Source of the DNA: CBDCRK01 sp965220955
GTDB lineage: Bacteria > Desulfobacterota > Binatia > Bin18 > CBDCRK01
Length of the DNA: 64,000 nt
Direction: 5' to 3'
NCBI GenBank assembly: GCA_965220955.1
Contig: CBDCRK010000045.1
Coordinates: 62,001-126,000, forward strand
Shown here: in pieces, positions 42,488 through 50,951 of the stretch
Layout: every line of letters starts with the position of its first letter
How positions within the stretch are numbered: the first letter of the stretch is position 1
Program-made: the position numbers and the translations under genes
The notes under the pieces: model-generated
The model's input: the letters and a program-made list of their open reading frames with translations, nothing else
Told to the model about the DNA's origin: nothing
Database searches by the model: none

Positions 42488-43228
42488 TTAGGTTCTACCG
42501 CCATACCATGCAATCTGGTGAGCCAAGCCCAGGAGAATACGCACCTCGCGGTCTTCAAGTCCGGCCCGGCCCAAGATACGGCGAAAGGCAAACATAATAT
42601 GTTCAGGATTATCACTATGGAGAAAGCCAATCTTAAGAAAGGCTCCCTTAAGCTTCTCGTACATAAATTCTACACGTTCGGCTGAGGCCAGGAGACGACC
42701 TTCCTCACTTTGCTCATCACGAGTGGCTCCCTGCTCATTGTGAACCGCCACAAGGAAGATCTCATAGCAACACAGAAGCACGGCCTGGGCTACATTGAAA
42801 GACGCATAGGTAGGATGCGAGGGAATTGTAATGAGGCGCTGGCAGAGGCGCAAGTCGTCGTTACTTAGGCCGTGATCTTCCGGGCCAAATACTAAAGCCA
42901 CGTGGTTGATATGCGCGGCTGTAACAATGTCTGGGGCGATTTCTCGTGGGGCTAGGCTCTCATTGCGGTAAAGCCCGCCGCGACGGGTTGTACCAACGAT
43001 AAGACCGCAATCAGCCACTGCCTCACGCAGCCTAGAGTATATGCGCATCTGGGCCAACACATCTTTAGCATGTACAGCCATAGCGTCAGCCCAGGAACGA
43101 TTGATTCGCGCGGGGGAGACAAGGGCAAGGTCACATACTCCCAGGTTGCACATTGCCCGGGCCGTCGCGCCAATGTTACCTGATTGCTTGGGGTTTACCA
43201 GAACAATGCGAATGTTCTCCAAACCCAT
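42488..43228 (-). CDS. trmJ: tRNA (cytidine/uridine-2'-O-)-methyltransferase TrmJ-like
   Basis: A 246-residue SPOUT methyltransferase. IRIVLVNPKQSGNIGATARAM is motif 1, VALVFGPEDHGLSNDDLRLC motif 2 and IPSHPTYASFNVAQAVLLCCYEI motif 3, forming the SAM-binding trefoil knot. TrmJ methylates the ribose of tRNA position 32. The N-terminal and C-terminal extensions (EKLKGAFLKIGFL) are typical of TrmJ rather than TrmL. Standard length. Confidence 0.92.
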   Translation of the reverse strand: MGLENIRIVLVNPKQSGNIGATARAMCNLGVCDLALVSPARINRSWADAMAVHAKDVLAQMRIYSRLREAVADCGLIVGTTRRGGLYRNESLAPREIAPDIVTAAHINHVALVFGPEDHGLSNDDLRLCQRLITIPSHPTYASFNVAQAVLLCCYEIFLVAVHNEQGATRDEQSEEGRLLASAERVEFMYEKLKGAFLKIGFLHSDNPEHIMFAFRRILGRAGLEDREVRILLGLAHQIAWYGGRT

Positions 43229-43333
43229 AAATACCGCGGTGTCCGTAAAGAAGGGGCAGAGAGGGAGAAGTGATGAAGAGTTCCTTTTTTACAGAAAAGA
43301 GTGACCAAGGACGCAGTGCCAGAAGACTTCTAA

Positions 43334-43684
43334 CTATCTCTTTCCAGCAGCAATGCGCGAGCCATTGCCGGCATGACGCTGGCGTAGCCAGCGGATAATG
43401 TCTTCTCTTGGTAAAAACGGCTCCCGTCGTCGGGGACGTCCTTCCCGATAGACAATGTCGGCTTCTAGCAGCTCTTCCAGGTAACGATGAATGGGGTAAG
43501 ACCCTCCGTTTTCTCCCTGTTCCTGGAGAAGGTTACGTAGACGCTCAAGCCACTGGCCATTGAGCTCGATCTCCACACGCAAAGGCCGTCCGATGGCAAG
43601 AACCCTAGCTCGAATCCCTTTTTCCGTGTTGTTACCGTTGCTTTTCAAGGGGCTCAGTATCTCCTTATTCTCAATCAATTGCAA
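43334..43684 (-). CDS. Hypothetical protein, probably small regulator or antitoxin-like
   Basis: A 116-residue (or shorter) basic product. The middle, RVEIELNGQWLERLRNLLQEQ...IHRYLEELLEADIVYREGRPRRREPFLPREDIIRWL, looks like a strand followed by helices, vaguely like ribbon-helix-helix proteins, but I cannot place it. The TTG at 43684 is a doubtful start; AAGGAG inside the frame suggests a later TTG may be used. It lies between trmJ and a hydrolase gene. Confidence 0.5.
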   Translation of the reverse strand: MQLIENKEILSPLKSNGNNTEKGIRARVLAIGRPLRVEIELNGQWLERLRNLLQEQGENGGSYPIHRYLEELLEADIVYREGRPRRREPFLPREDIIRWLRQRHAGNGSRIAAGKR

Positions 43685-43819
43685 GCCCTCTGTTTTTGTG
43701 TTTTTCTTTCCTCCGTCAAAAGGTTAATGTCAACCGTACACTGGAGATTAACAACAACAAACCCATCTATCAATACCGAGAGGACATATGGAAATCGTTT
43801 CCTTACCCAACAACATAGG

Positions 43820-44662
43820 CTATGTTTCTTCCTCCTCTGCTGGAAGCAGTAAAGGCTCTCCTAAGCTTTTCACCAGCCAACGGTGGATGCTGGCTGCGGT
43901 TTCCTCCCATCCAGGTCCTTCTAACAACCAGTGTCCCCGCTGCGGATACTCCTGATAATCGGCCTGCATGCGCTCCGCCAGCTGACGAACTGCTAGAACA
44001 GAGGTGAGATGGTCTTCTGCACCTGCCATTACAAGAAGGGGCGAAAACTTGGGTGGGGCTAAAAAAGGTAAGCGGCCGCGGACAAGGTCGTACACCAACG
44101 CTCCAGAGTCAGGAACAAGGCGGGACCAAACCTTTTGCTGGACGGTAGGTGAGAGACCGGCAAGCAAGTAGCGCGAGGTCAAAGTCCAAGAAGGCGGGGG
44201 AAGCGGTTTGCCCCGGAGAAGAGCAGGTAGGGTTCTGAGACGAACAAACAAAGAGGGATGAAGTGCTGCCGCCGCCCATCCGGGCGGGACTAGCGGAGCA
44301 AGTATTACCAGCGCGCGTATGCGCAGGCTTGCGGCCGCACTAAGAGCAATAAGACCGCCGAGGCCATGACCAATAAGGATGGGCGGTGTTTCAAAGGATC
44401 TGGTAACCTCGGCAACGTCGTTGACATAGTCGTGCAAGGATATTTTGCCAATATTCTGGGTCGGACGGCTAAGCGGGCGGCCACGTAGATCTATTGCCCA
44501 GCATTGCCAGCCCCGGTGGGCTAGGTATCCAGCATAGGCTTCCCAGCTCCAATGCCCTGCCCATAATCCATGAATCAAAAGGAGAGATGAGGTAAACTTA
44601 TCTCTCTCCGGTAATGTTTCCTCTACCCTGAGGTCCTTAACTTTTCTCTCCACATTCCTCAC
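43820..44662 (-). CDS. Alpha/beta-hydrolase with Gly at the nucleophile position
   Basis: The protein (about 280 residues) starts its fold with LLLIHGLWAGHWSWEAYAGYL and LRGRPLSRP, then has the turn ILIGHGLGGLIALSAA where the usual G-H-S-x-G is G-H-G-L-G, so the catalytic Ser is Gly. The acid (GAEDHLTS) and base (RGHWLLEGPGWEE) regions are kept. This is the second such hydrolase in the window. The start is uncertain: GTG 44662 touches a terminator stem and lacks a ribosome site; GTG 44653 is possible. Confidence 0.75.
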   Translation of the reverse strand: MRNVERKVKDLRVEETLPERDKFTSSLLLIHGLWAGHWSWEAYAGYLAHRGWQCWAIDLRGRPLSRPTQNIGKISLHDYVNDVAEVTRSFETPPILIGHGLGGLIALSAAASLRIRALVILAPLVPPGWAAAALHPSLFVRLRTLPALLRGKPLPPPSWTLTSRYLLAGLSPTVQQKVWSRLVPDSGALVYDLVRGRLPFLAPPKFSPLLVMAGAEDHLTSVLAVRQLAERMQADYQEYPQRGHWLLEGPGWEETAASIHRWLVKSLGEPLLLPAEEEET

Positions 44663-44669
44663 AATTCTA

Positions 44670-44712
44670 ACAACCGGAAAAGGCCCTTTGAGTAAGGGCC
44701 TTTTCCGGTTGT
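44670..44712 (-). terminator. Long perfect hairpin, terminator of the Lys/Ala miniprotein gene
   Basis: A perfect 17-bp stem (ACAACCGGAAAAGGCCC with its complement) around a 9-nt loop, 41 bp downstream of the miniprotein stop. No long T-run follows, but the stem is strong. It separates the miniprotein from the hydrolase. Confidence 0.7.
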
Positions 44713-44752
44713 GGGTCCCCCCCGCCTAAAGAGAAAGTTGTCTAGACGATCT

Positions 44753-44845
44753 CTATTTCTTCTTGGTAGCGGCTTTCTTTTTAGCTTTAGCTGGAGCTTT
44801 CTTTGCTGTGGCTTTCTTAGCTGGAGCTTTCTTTGCTGCTGGCAT
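44753..44845 (-). CDS. 30-residue Lys/Ala-rich histone H1-like miniprotein
   Basis: The frame MPAAKKAPAKKATAKKAPAK followed by AKKKAATKKK is almost pure Lys, Ala, Pro and Thr, with two direct copies of KKAPAKKATA-like units, as in the tails of histone H1-like bacterial proteins. A strong GGAGGTAAGT precedes the ATG, a consensus-like promoter lies at 44925-44953 and a hairpin follows the stop, so it is a complete gene. It probably binds nucleic acid by charge. Whether it acts on DNA or RNA is unknown. Confidence 0.75.
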   Translation of the reverse strand: MPAAKKAPAKKATAKKAPAKAKKKAATKKK

Positions 44846-44924
44846 ACTTACCTCCTTCCAAACAAATGGGAGCCCCTTCGTTACTTTTGGCTATTCCTCA
44901 GGCGAGGTTCCATTTCAAAACTGC

Positions 44925-44953
44925 CTTTTAGCAATTTGACTCTTACATGTCAA
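44925..44953 (-). promoter_or_regulatory. Promoter with UP-like A/T tract for the Lys/Ala miniprotein
   Basis: On the minus strand TTGACA (44953-44948), 17-bp spacer, TAAAAG (44930-44925). A run of A/T tracts directly upstream (44968-44997) looks like an UP element, expected for a highly expressed gene. Confidence 0.55.
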
Positions 44954-45126
44954 TGGAGAAATAGTATTTGGGAAATTTTTTTAAAAAAACTTTTTAAGGT
45001 CAAAGCCTTCAAGGCTCTAAAATGATGTTGTTTAAATTAACTATCCGAAAGTAGCAGAATGTTTTATTAATGACATCTTCTGATTCTCCGCCTTGGACAT
45101 GATAGGAGGTGTATAAAAGTAGGGCC

Positions 45127-45314
45127 ATGACTAGTACAGCAGAGACTATTAAACGTACTCATATCGGGATCCGTCAGGATCGGGCGGCAGGAAAAACAAG
45201 GTTCTGCCCGATGACTTCTGGACCTACAAGCATAGGACCGAGCGGGTGTTCTCTCGCCCCTGGCTCGCACCTCAGTTTCCGACCAACCACTCAGAGATTC
45301 GCTACGTCCAGTAG
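45127..45314 (+). other. Possible small gene with a frameshift
   Basis: AGGAGGTG is followed by ATG 45127 (MTSTAETIKRTHIGIRQDRAAGK). A one-base shift in the AAAAA near 45190 would join this to KNKVLPDDFWTYKHRTERVF and SRPWLAPQFPTNHSEIRYVQ, ending at TAG 45314. The second part has a protein-like composition but I do not recognise it. It may instead be noncoding. Apart from this, 44846-45480 holds only the miniprotein promoter. Confidence 0.25.
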
Positions 45315-45480
45315 CGAGGGGTTTTGGATTCTGGGCGATGACAGGTGGAGCCTCTGTTGGAAATTTTTACTACTTTGGCAAATAATTATAGTATCGATCA
45401 GCGATGCCGGGTTCTGTTGCTTGTCCCGTTAGGTGTATGATACGACCCAAGTTAATCATTGAAGTTCGAGAAGGAGGGTG

Positions 45481-45681
45481 ATGACTCAACAGGCAGATGG
45501 GATTCTCAGGACAATAGCTCAAGAGCTAAATATCTCACAAGAGGACCTGTCCTGCCCTTGTCATTTTCATAACGGTAGCAAACCCGAGGTATCGGAAAAT
45601 CATATTAGCGAAGTTCCTGAAGAAACCTTACGGGAGTTCCTCTTATTTGTATGGGACAGGATGGGCACTTCATCCAGCTGA
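45481..45681 (+). CDS. Hypothetical 66-residue acidic protein
   Basis: MTQQADGILRTIAQELNISQ, then EDLSCPCHFHNG and SEVPEETLREFLLFVWDRMG. The ATG at 45481 follows GAAGGAGGGTG. The CPCHFH cluster could bind a metal. No family recognised, and no operon partner: the flanks are intergenic. Confidence 0.5.
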   Translation: MTQQADGILRTIAQELNISQEDLSCPCHFHNGSKPEVSENHISEVPEETLREFLLFVWDRMGTSSS

Positions 45682-45894
45682 AAAGCTAGGGGCTGGCTCT
45701 TTTCTCAGCTTTATCCTTCAGATCCCCTTTTAGGAGAGAACAAGGAGTGAGTCCCTATGGCAATATTTATGGTGACAAGGGATTGATAACAACTGTGTGA
45801 GTCGGCCCCCGAAATAGTACCTCCAGACGGTTCAGCACATATCGTCCACGGTATTCTTTTGCCATTCCTATGAAAACAGGAATCTATCTGTCTG

Positions 45895-45940
45895 ACTCGT
45901 TTATGGATTCCCACTTGCGCGGGAATGACGGCGGGAAAGG
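45895..45940. repeat. REP-like element (GGATTCCCACTTGCGCGGGAATGACG type)
   Basis: ATTCCCAcTTGCGCGGGAAT forms a small hairpin and is a common dispersed intergenic repeat motif. The rest of 45682-46072 holds further imperfect hairpins but no gene. Confidence 0.55.
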
Positions 45941-46072
45941 CCCCAGAATCCCTATCGAGTCAAAGACTTCTGCTATAATATACTAGCATCTAGACTACTC
46001 TAGCCCGTACCGGCCTATATATGGTAAGCATGAATTATCTCTAATGTAGATGAGGTTCAATTACTTTTCTGT

Positions 46073-46408
46073 ATGTCTGGCCTTGCTCGTCTTTTTTTCT
46101 TGGGTCTATCTCTCTTCACCCTGCTTGTCCTTTTCTTTGCCGTCTTTGGAGAGAGAGGGCTGCTCCATCTGCAACGTCTGCGTCAGGAGAGCCGTGCGCT
46201 CGAAGAGCGCGTTTTCATTCTGATGCACAAAAACAGGGAACTTCGCAGCCATATCTTACGGCTAGGCACAAATGACGGCTTTTTGGAAAGAGTCGCTCGT
46301 GAAGAGCTGGGATTGGCAAAAGAGGGAGAAATCATCTATCGCTATCGTCAACGGGCGGAAGAGGAGAAAGATGAGGCTCTCACGCTGCCCTTGGCTGCGC
46401 AGCAGTAA
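46073..46408 (+). CDS. ftsB: Septum formation initiator family protein (FtsB/DivIC-like)
   Basis: A 111-residue single-pass membrane protein: LFFLGLSLFTLLVLFFAVFG is the membrane helix, then a coiled coil LLHLQRLRQESRALEERVFILMHKNRELRSHI, then the conserved RLGTNDGFLERVAREELGLAKEGEIIYRY. It takes part in the FtsQLB divisome complex. Length and order of segments fit the family. No strong ribosome site precedes ATG 46073. Confidence 0.88.
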   Translation: MSGLARLFFLGLSLFTLLVLFFAVFGERGLLHLQRLRQESRALEERVFILMHKNRELRSHILRLGTNDGFLERVAREELGLAKEGEIIYRYRQRAEEEKDEALTLPLAAQQ

Positions 46409-46477
46409 AGGGCAGATGTTATCCAAACGGCTGATGGTGAGCTGCCGTAGGTTTGCCCCAAAAGGACACCATCACTC

Positions 46478-46860
46478 TCACCCTTCCTGGTCAGTAACAA
46501 ACTCTTTGTACTCGTCGGGATCCATGAGGCTTCAACTTCTTCCACATTGCTTAACTCGATCTCAATGAGCCAGCCCTCGTGATAGAGATCCTCATTCACA
46601 ATTGTTGGGTGGTCTTCCAAATCGGGGTTGGTTGCGGTCACCGTGCCGCTCACCGGAGCTGCTAGCTCCGATACTGTTTTGACAGACTCCAGCTCGCCGA
46701 AAGGCTCTTGTCTTTCCAGTTCATCCCCAGCATCAGGGAGTTCCACCGCAATGATCTCTCCTAGCTCAACCTGAGCATATTCAGAAAGGCCCACATGAGC
46801 ACGGGTTCCTTCCACCCGGACTCAGAGATAGTCCTTGGTAAATTTCAAGGCCTCTGCCAT
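46478..46860 (-). pseudogene. gcvH: Glycine cleavage system H protein, broken
   Basis: From ATG 46860 (after GAGAAGGGACT) the frame reads MAEALKFTKDYL, then TGA (46824-46822) where H proteins have Trp, then VRVEGTRAHVGLSEYAQVEL. The lipoyl-lysine site ELESVKTVSELAAPVSG is intact. Near 46525 the frame slips: MDPDEYKEFVTDQEG and a TGA at 46480-46478 are in the next frame. So there is one nonsense codon and one frameshift in a gene otherwise complete. No other glycine-cleavage genes are nearby. Confidence 0.85.
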
Positions 46861-46930
46861 AGTCCCTTCTCGCCTCCTAGAGCACAATCGCTATCGAGTG
46901 CTCTCTGACATGTCAAGCGAACCGGCTCCT

Positions 46931-47728
46931 CTACCGGATCGAGCCACTGGGCAAAAGATCTCTCCTTCGCCCCAGGAGAGAGGCGCTCCCCCTTTCCATC
47001 TCACTCACAGTCTGGCGGGCGGCTTCCCGTGGGTCGGGAGCATCTCGGATGGGCTTCCCCATGACAATGTAATCCGCACCCATACGTATCGCCTCCTCCG
47101 GAGCTAGCACCCGCTTCTGATCATCCCACCCTTCACCTACCGAGCGCACCCCGGGAACTACCAGGATAAAGTTCTTATTGCACTCGCGACGAATGCGACT
47201 AATCTCTAACGGTGAGGCAACTACCCCGTCCATGCCTGCCTTTTGGGCAAGTTTGGCCAACCGGGCTACCTGACTTTCTACTCCAGCCATTACGCCAGTA
47301 CTCTTTAAGTCTTCTTTGTTCAGGCTGGTGAGCACCGTCACCGCAAGGATCTTCGGTCGACGCAACCGTTCTGCTCGGCACACTTTGTTAATTTCTCTCA
47401 TTGTACTGCGCATCATTTCCAGACTGCCAGAGGCGTGAAGGTTAAACATCCTCACTCCTAAGCGAGTGGCCTCTACACCAGCTCTAGCCACAGTGCGGGG
47501 AATGTCATGAAACTTTAGATCAAGGAATACTTCTGCCTTTTGCTCTCGGACCAGGTGGATAATCTGAGGCCCGGCATGCAGAAAAAGCTGCTTGCCCACT
47601 TTAAACATGCCCACCTCACCAGAGAGAAGGGAAACGTATTCCCGGGCCTCTTTTAGCGAACCCACATCCAGGGCAAAGATAAGCCGTTCTTTCACTCCTC
47701 CCTGCCGTAAGAGCCGTGAGAGGTTCAT
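46931..47728 (-). CDS. pyrF: Orotidine 5'-phosphate decarboxylase
   Basis: A 265-residue TIM barrel of pyrimidine synthesis. RLIFALDVGSLKEA holds the first Asp and VFLDLKFHDIPRTV is the catalytic Lys-Asp tetrad; VPGVRS and YIVMGKPIRDA are the phosphate-binding segments. Start ATG 47728 overlaps the proS stop by 4 bp (ATGA). The C-terminal tail ERGSASLLGRRRDLLPSGS is longer than usual. Confidence 0.94.
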   Translation of the reverse strand: MNLSRLLRQGGVKERLIFALDVGSLKEAREYVSLLSGEVGMFKVGKQLFLHAGPQIIHLVREQKAEVFLDLKFHDIPRTVARAGVEATRLGVRMFNLHASGSLEMMRSTMREINKVCRAERLRRPKILAVTVLTSLNKEDLKSTGVMAGVESQVARLAKLAQKAGMDGVVASPLEISRIRRECNKNFILVVPGVRSVGEGWDDQKRVLAPEEAIRMGADYIVMGKPIRDAPDPREAARQTVSEMERGSASLLGRRRDLLPSGSIR

Positions 47729-49452
47729 GAGGGCGGTATCCTGCTGACCAGCTTGTGCACGGCATTTGCCACTTCCCCCAACTCTACCTCCTGGACGGTG
47801 CTTTCTCCGCGCCTTTTCACCTCCACCTTTCCCCTGGCCAAGGTTTTTGTGCCCACGGTGATCCTTACGGGTATCCCTAGAAGGTCAGCATCCTTAAACT
47901 TTACCCCCGGACGCTCCTCACGGTCGTCAAGCAGGATGTCAAGACCGGTAGTGCCTAACCGGGCATAGAGGTCTGCGGCCGCTTGCCGCAGTGTGGCATC
48001 GTTCCAGTTAACTGCTAAGAGATGAGCATGAAAGGGAGCCAGCGGGACAGGCCAGATAATACCATCAGAGTCATGGTTCTGCTCAATAGCCGCCGCCACC
48101 GTACGAGTAACACCAATTCCATAACAACCCATTTCCAAGAAATGCTGCTGGCCCTGGGCGTCGAGGTAAGTCGCATTCATTGATTCGCTGTATTTGGTCC
48201 CCAGATAGAATGTTTGCCCTACCTCAATCCCGCGATGGACCGCAAACACACCTGTCTTACATCGCGCACAACCATCATTCGCTTGAGCAAGGCGGAGATC
48301 GGCAAAGGGAAGGTCACCAAGATCGCGCTTCTGATCGATCCCGACAAGGTGATAGTCTTGCTCATTAGCCCCACACACTGCTGCACACGTCCCCCACAGG
48401 GCCCAGTCTGCCACCTTTCTTATTTTCAGCCCCAGAGGTCCGGCAAACCCAACCGGCGCCTGAGTAGTCTCCGTTACTGTCTCTTCATCTGCCAGAGCTA
48501 CCCACTGGCATCCCAGAGTACTCTTCAGCTTGGACTCGCTTAGCTCATGATCCCCCCGTACCAGCGCTGCTACTACCTCCCCGGTGTCGGTAACATAGAG
48601 AAGGGTCTTGATAAACCGTTCCCTAGGTTCGCCCAAGTAAGCCGCTACTTCCTCAATCGATTTCTTATCCGGGGTATATACCTTACGAAGCTGGGAAGCA
48701 GGGCCGCTGTCAGTTCTTTGCTTACCGTTGCCTGCCCTGATTTCTGCCTTTTCCACATTAGCCGCATAGTCGCAGGTGTTACAGCTCACAATAGCATCTT
48801 CACCGGAGTCAGCCAGGACTTGGAATTCGTGTGAGAGGGTGCCCCCAATAGCACCTGTGTCTGCCTCTACTGCGCGGTACGTCAGTCCGCAACGGTCAAA
48901 AATCCGCTGGTAGGTGGTGAACATGTTCTGATACTCACGCTGGCTATCCGTAAAATCGGTATGAAAAGAGTAGGCATCCTTCATGATGAATTCACGACCC
49001 CGCATCAGTCCAAAGCGGGGTCGTACCTCATCGCGAAACTTCATCTGAATCTGGTAGAGGTTTAAGGGCAGATCGCGGTAGGAGTGGACCTCCCGCCGCA
49101 CAATGTCAGTGATGAGCTCCTCATGGGTGGGGCCAAAACAAAAATCTCGCTCGTTGCGGTCTTTAATGCGCAACAGCTCTTTGCCGTAGTGGTCCCAGCG
49201 ACCGCTCTCCTGCCACAATTCCGCCGGGCATACCGCCGGCATAAGGAGTTCCTGGGCTCCTGCTCGATTCATCTCCTCGCGCACGATTTGCTCTACCTTG
49301 CGGATTACGCGCAACCCTAAAGGCAAGAAGTCATAGATGCCTCTAGCTACTTGGCGAATCATGCCTGATCGCGCCAGAAGCTTGTGGCTAGCAACCTCGG
49401 CTTCTGCCGGGTCTGACCGCAAAGTGGGGATAAAGGCTCGACTGTATCGCAT
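47725..49452 (-). CDS. proS: Proline--tRNA ligase
   Basis: A 575-residue class II synthetase of the bacterial type with the editing (INS) insertion. Motif 1 includes IVREEMNRAGAQELLMPAV, motif 2 FRDEVRPRFGLMRGREFIMKDAYSFH, motif 3 GCYGIGVTRTVAAAIEQ; the C-terminal domain contains the anticodon-binding segment. Charges tRNA-Pro. Upstream gene of the proS-pyrF operon. The start lacks a clear ribosome site; the 49453-49719 gap contains repeat-like sequence. Confidence 0.96.
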   Translation of the reverse strand: MRYSRAFIPTLRSDPAEAEVASHKLLARSGMIRQVARGIYDFLPLGLRVIRKVEQIVREEMNRAGAQELLMPAVCPAELWQESGRWDHYGKELLRIKDRNERDFCFGPTHEELITDIVRREVHSYRDLPLNLYQIQMKFRDEVRPRFGLMRGREFIMKDAYSFHTDFTDSQREYQNMFTTYQRIFDRCGLTYRAVEADTGAIGGTLSHEFQVLADSGEDAIVSCNTCDYAANVEKAEIRAGNGKQRTDSGPASQLRKVYTPDKKSIEEVAAYLGEPRERFIKTLLYVTDTGEVVAALVRGDHELSESKLKSTLGCQWVALADEETVTETTQAPVGFAGPLGLKIRKVADWALWGTCAAVCGANEQDYHLVGIDQKRDLGDLPFADLRLAQANDGCARCKTGVFAVHRGIEVGQTFYLGTKYSESMNATYLDAQGQQHFLEMGCYGIGVTRTVAAAIEQNHDSDGIIWPVPLAPFHAHLLAVNWNDATLRQAAADLYARLGTTGLDILLDDREERPGVKFKDADLLGIPVRITVGTKTLARGKVEVKRRGESTVQEVELGEVANAVHKLVSRIPPS

Positions 49453-49539
49453 ATAGTAATAGATCCGGTTTCAATCCTTACCCGACCAAAGGTCAGGTGC
49501 TGTTAGTAACGATCCAAGAAGGGAAATTTCTCCGGGAAG

Positions 49540-49616
49540 ACGGTAGGGTGAAGCATTCGGGAATGTCTTCCAGCCGCCCTTTCGCAACCGCGGGAAGAAT
49601 GCTCCGCCCCTACAAA
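49540..49616. repeat. Intergenic repeat (GGTAGGGTGAAGCATTC...GAATGCTCCGCCCCTAC type)
   Basis: GTAGGG-tgaAGCATTC at the left pairs with GAATGCTccgCCCCTAC at the right. A dispersed-type hairpin element between divergent proS and the acyl-CoA dehydrogenase genes. Confidence 0.5.
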
Positions 49617-49719
49617 GTAACCCGCACCTCCTTGGGAATCACCCCGGCAAGATCTTGTCTTTCTTAGGATAGGGATTTATAATGACTCTCCGCATATTGC
49701 AAGACACAGGAGGAATCCC

Positions 49720-50904
49720 GTGGATTTTAACTATACTTCTCAAGAGGAGGCATTCCGTCAAGAACTGCGTTCTTGGCTAGAGGCTAACCTGCCTAAAGAC
49801 TATGATCCTGACACCTTTGAAGCACAGGATGCCGAAGAACGTTGGCAGGTCCAGCTTGCCTGGCAAAAGAAACTCCACGAAGGTGGGTGGGTAGGAGTGC
49901 ACTGGCCCAAGGAGTATGGGGGAAGAGGGGCGGCACTTATTGAACAGGTGATCTATCAGCAAGAGATAGGCCGGGTGCGGGCACCGGGCATTGCTAATTC
50001 ACTGGGAGTCTCTATTGTGGGCCCTACCCTTATCCACTGGGGCACGGAAGAGCAGAAAAAGCGCTATATCCCCCAGATCTTAAGTGCTGAAGAAATCTGG
50101 TGTCAGGGTTACTCTGAGCCCGGTTCAGGCTCGGACTTTGCCTCGCTGCAGACCCGCGGGAGAGAGGAGGGCGACTATTTTGTTATTAACGGGCAGAAGG
50201 TATGGACCAGCTATGCCCACAAAGCCGACCGCTGTATTCTTGTAGTACGTACCGACCCAGATGCACCTAAACATAAAGGTCTCTCTTATCTACTTGTCGA
50301 TATGAAGACTCCGGGTGTTACGGTGCGCCCACTGGTGCAGATCACTGGGGATGCAGAGTTTAATGAGGTATTCTTTGAGGATGTCAAAGTCCCGAAGAAA
50401 AACCTTGTAGGGGAAAAAAACCAGGGCTGGCAGGTGGCGGTCACCACACTTATGTTCGAGCGGGCAAACTTTGCTCTGAGCGGCAGGCTTGACCCACAGC
50501 TTAAGCAACTCGTTGATCTGACTAAGCGGGTGAGGGTTAACGGTGGGACTGCTGCTGAAGATCCAGCAGTGCGCCAGCGAATGGCTCAGTTTGCTATTGA
50601 AGTTGAGGCTTTACGATACAGCGATTATCGTCAGCTCACCCGCCGTCTGCGCGGCAATCCTCCTGGCCCTGAAGGCTCTATGGGCAAACTTTTTGGCAGC
50701 GAACTAAACCTGCGCATGGTAAACTTCGCTCTGGAGTTGCTTGGTCCCTACAGCCAGCTCAGTCTCGATTCGCCCTGTAGTGTTGATGGCGGGAGATGGG
50801 CTCGGCGAGCGCTTGGCGCCAGAGCGCTGACCATTGCTGGGGGGACATCTGAGATCATGCGCGGCATTATTGGCGACCGGGTGCTTGGACTGCCAAAGGG
50901 GTAA
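49720..50904 (+). CDS. Acyl-CoA dehydrogenase (first of pair)
   Basis: A 394-residue FAD-dependent dehydrogenase: MDFNYTSQEEAFRQELRSWLEANLP at the start, CQGYSEPGSGSDFASLQTR and FVINGQKVWTSYAHKAD as FAD-binding segments, LTIAGGTSEIMRGIIGDRVLGLP at the end. GTG 49720 follows CAGGAGGAATCCC. It is followed by a paralogue after 47 bp; paired acyl-CoA dehydrogenases of this type often act as heteromers on branched or steroid-like acyl-CoAs. Whether this pair does so is inference. The catalytic Glu could not be fixed by eye. Confidence 0.92.
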   Translation: MDFNYTSQEEAFRQELRSWLEANLPKDYDPDTFEAQDAEERWQVQLAWQKKLHEGGWVGVHWPKEYGGRGAALIEQVIYQQEIGRVRAPGIANSLGVSIVGPTLIHWGTEEQKKRYIPQILSAEEIWCQGYSEPGSGSDFASLQTRGREEGDYFVINGQKVWTSYAHKADRCILVVRTDPDAPKHKGLSYLLVDMKTPGVTVRPLVQITGDAEFNEVFFEDVKVPKKNLVGEKNQGWQVAVTTLMFERANFALSGRLDPQLKQLVDLTKRVRVNGGTAAEDPAVRQRMAQFAIEVEALRYSDYRQLTRRLRGNPPGPEGSMGKLFGSELNLRMVNFALELLGPYSQLSLDSPCSVDGGRWARRALGARALTIAGGTSEIMRGIIGDRVLGLPKG

Positions 50905-50951
50905 GGAACAACTATTCCCCGCTAAATGCGGGCGGCAGAGAGGGAAAGAGA

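Noticed and set aside
46822..46824. TGA in gcvH as a selenocysteine or Trp recoding event
   Set aside because: The position is Trp in the family, there is a second lesion in the same gene, and TGA ends many other genes in the window.
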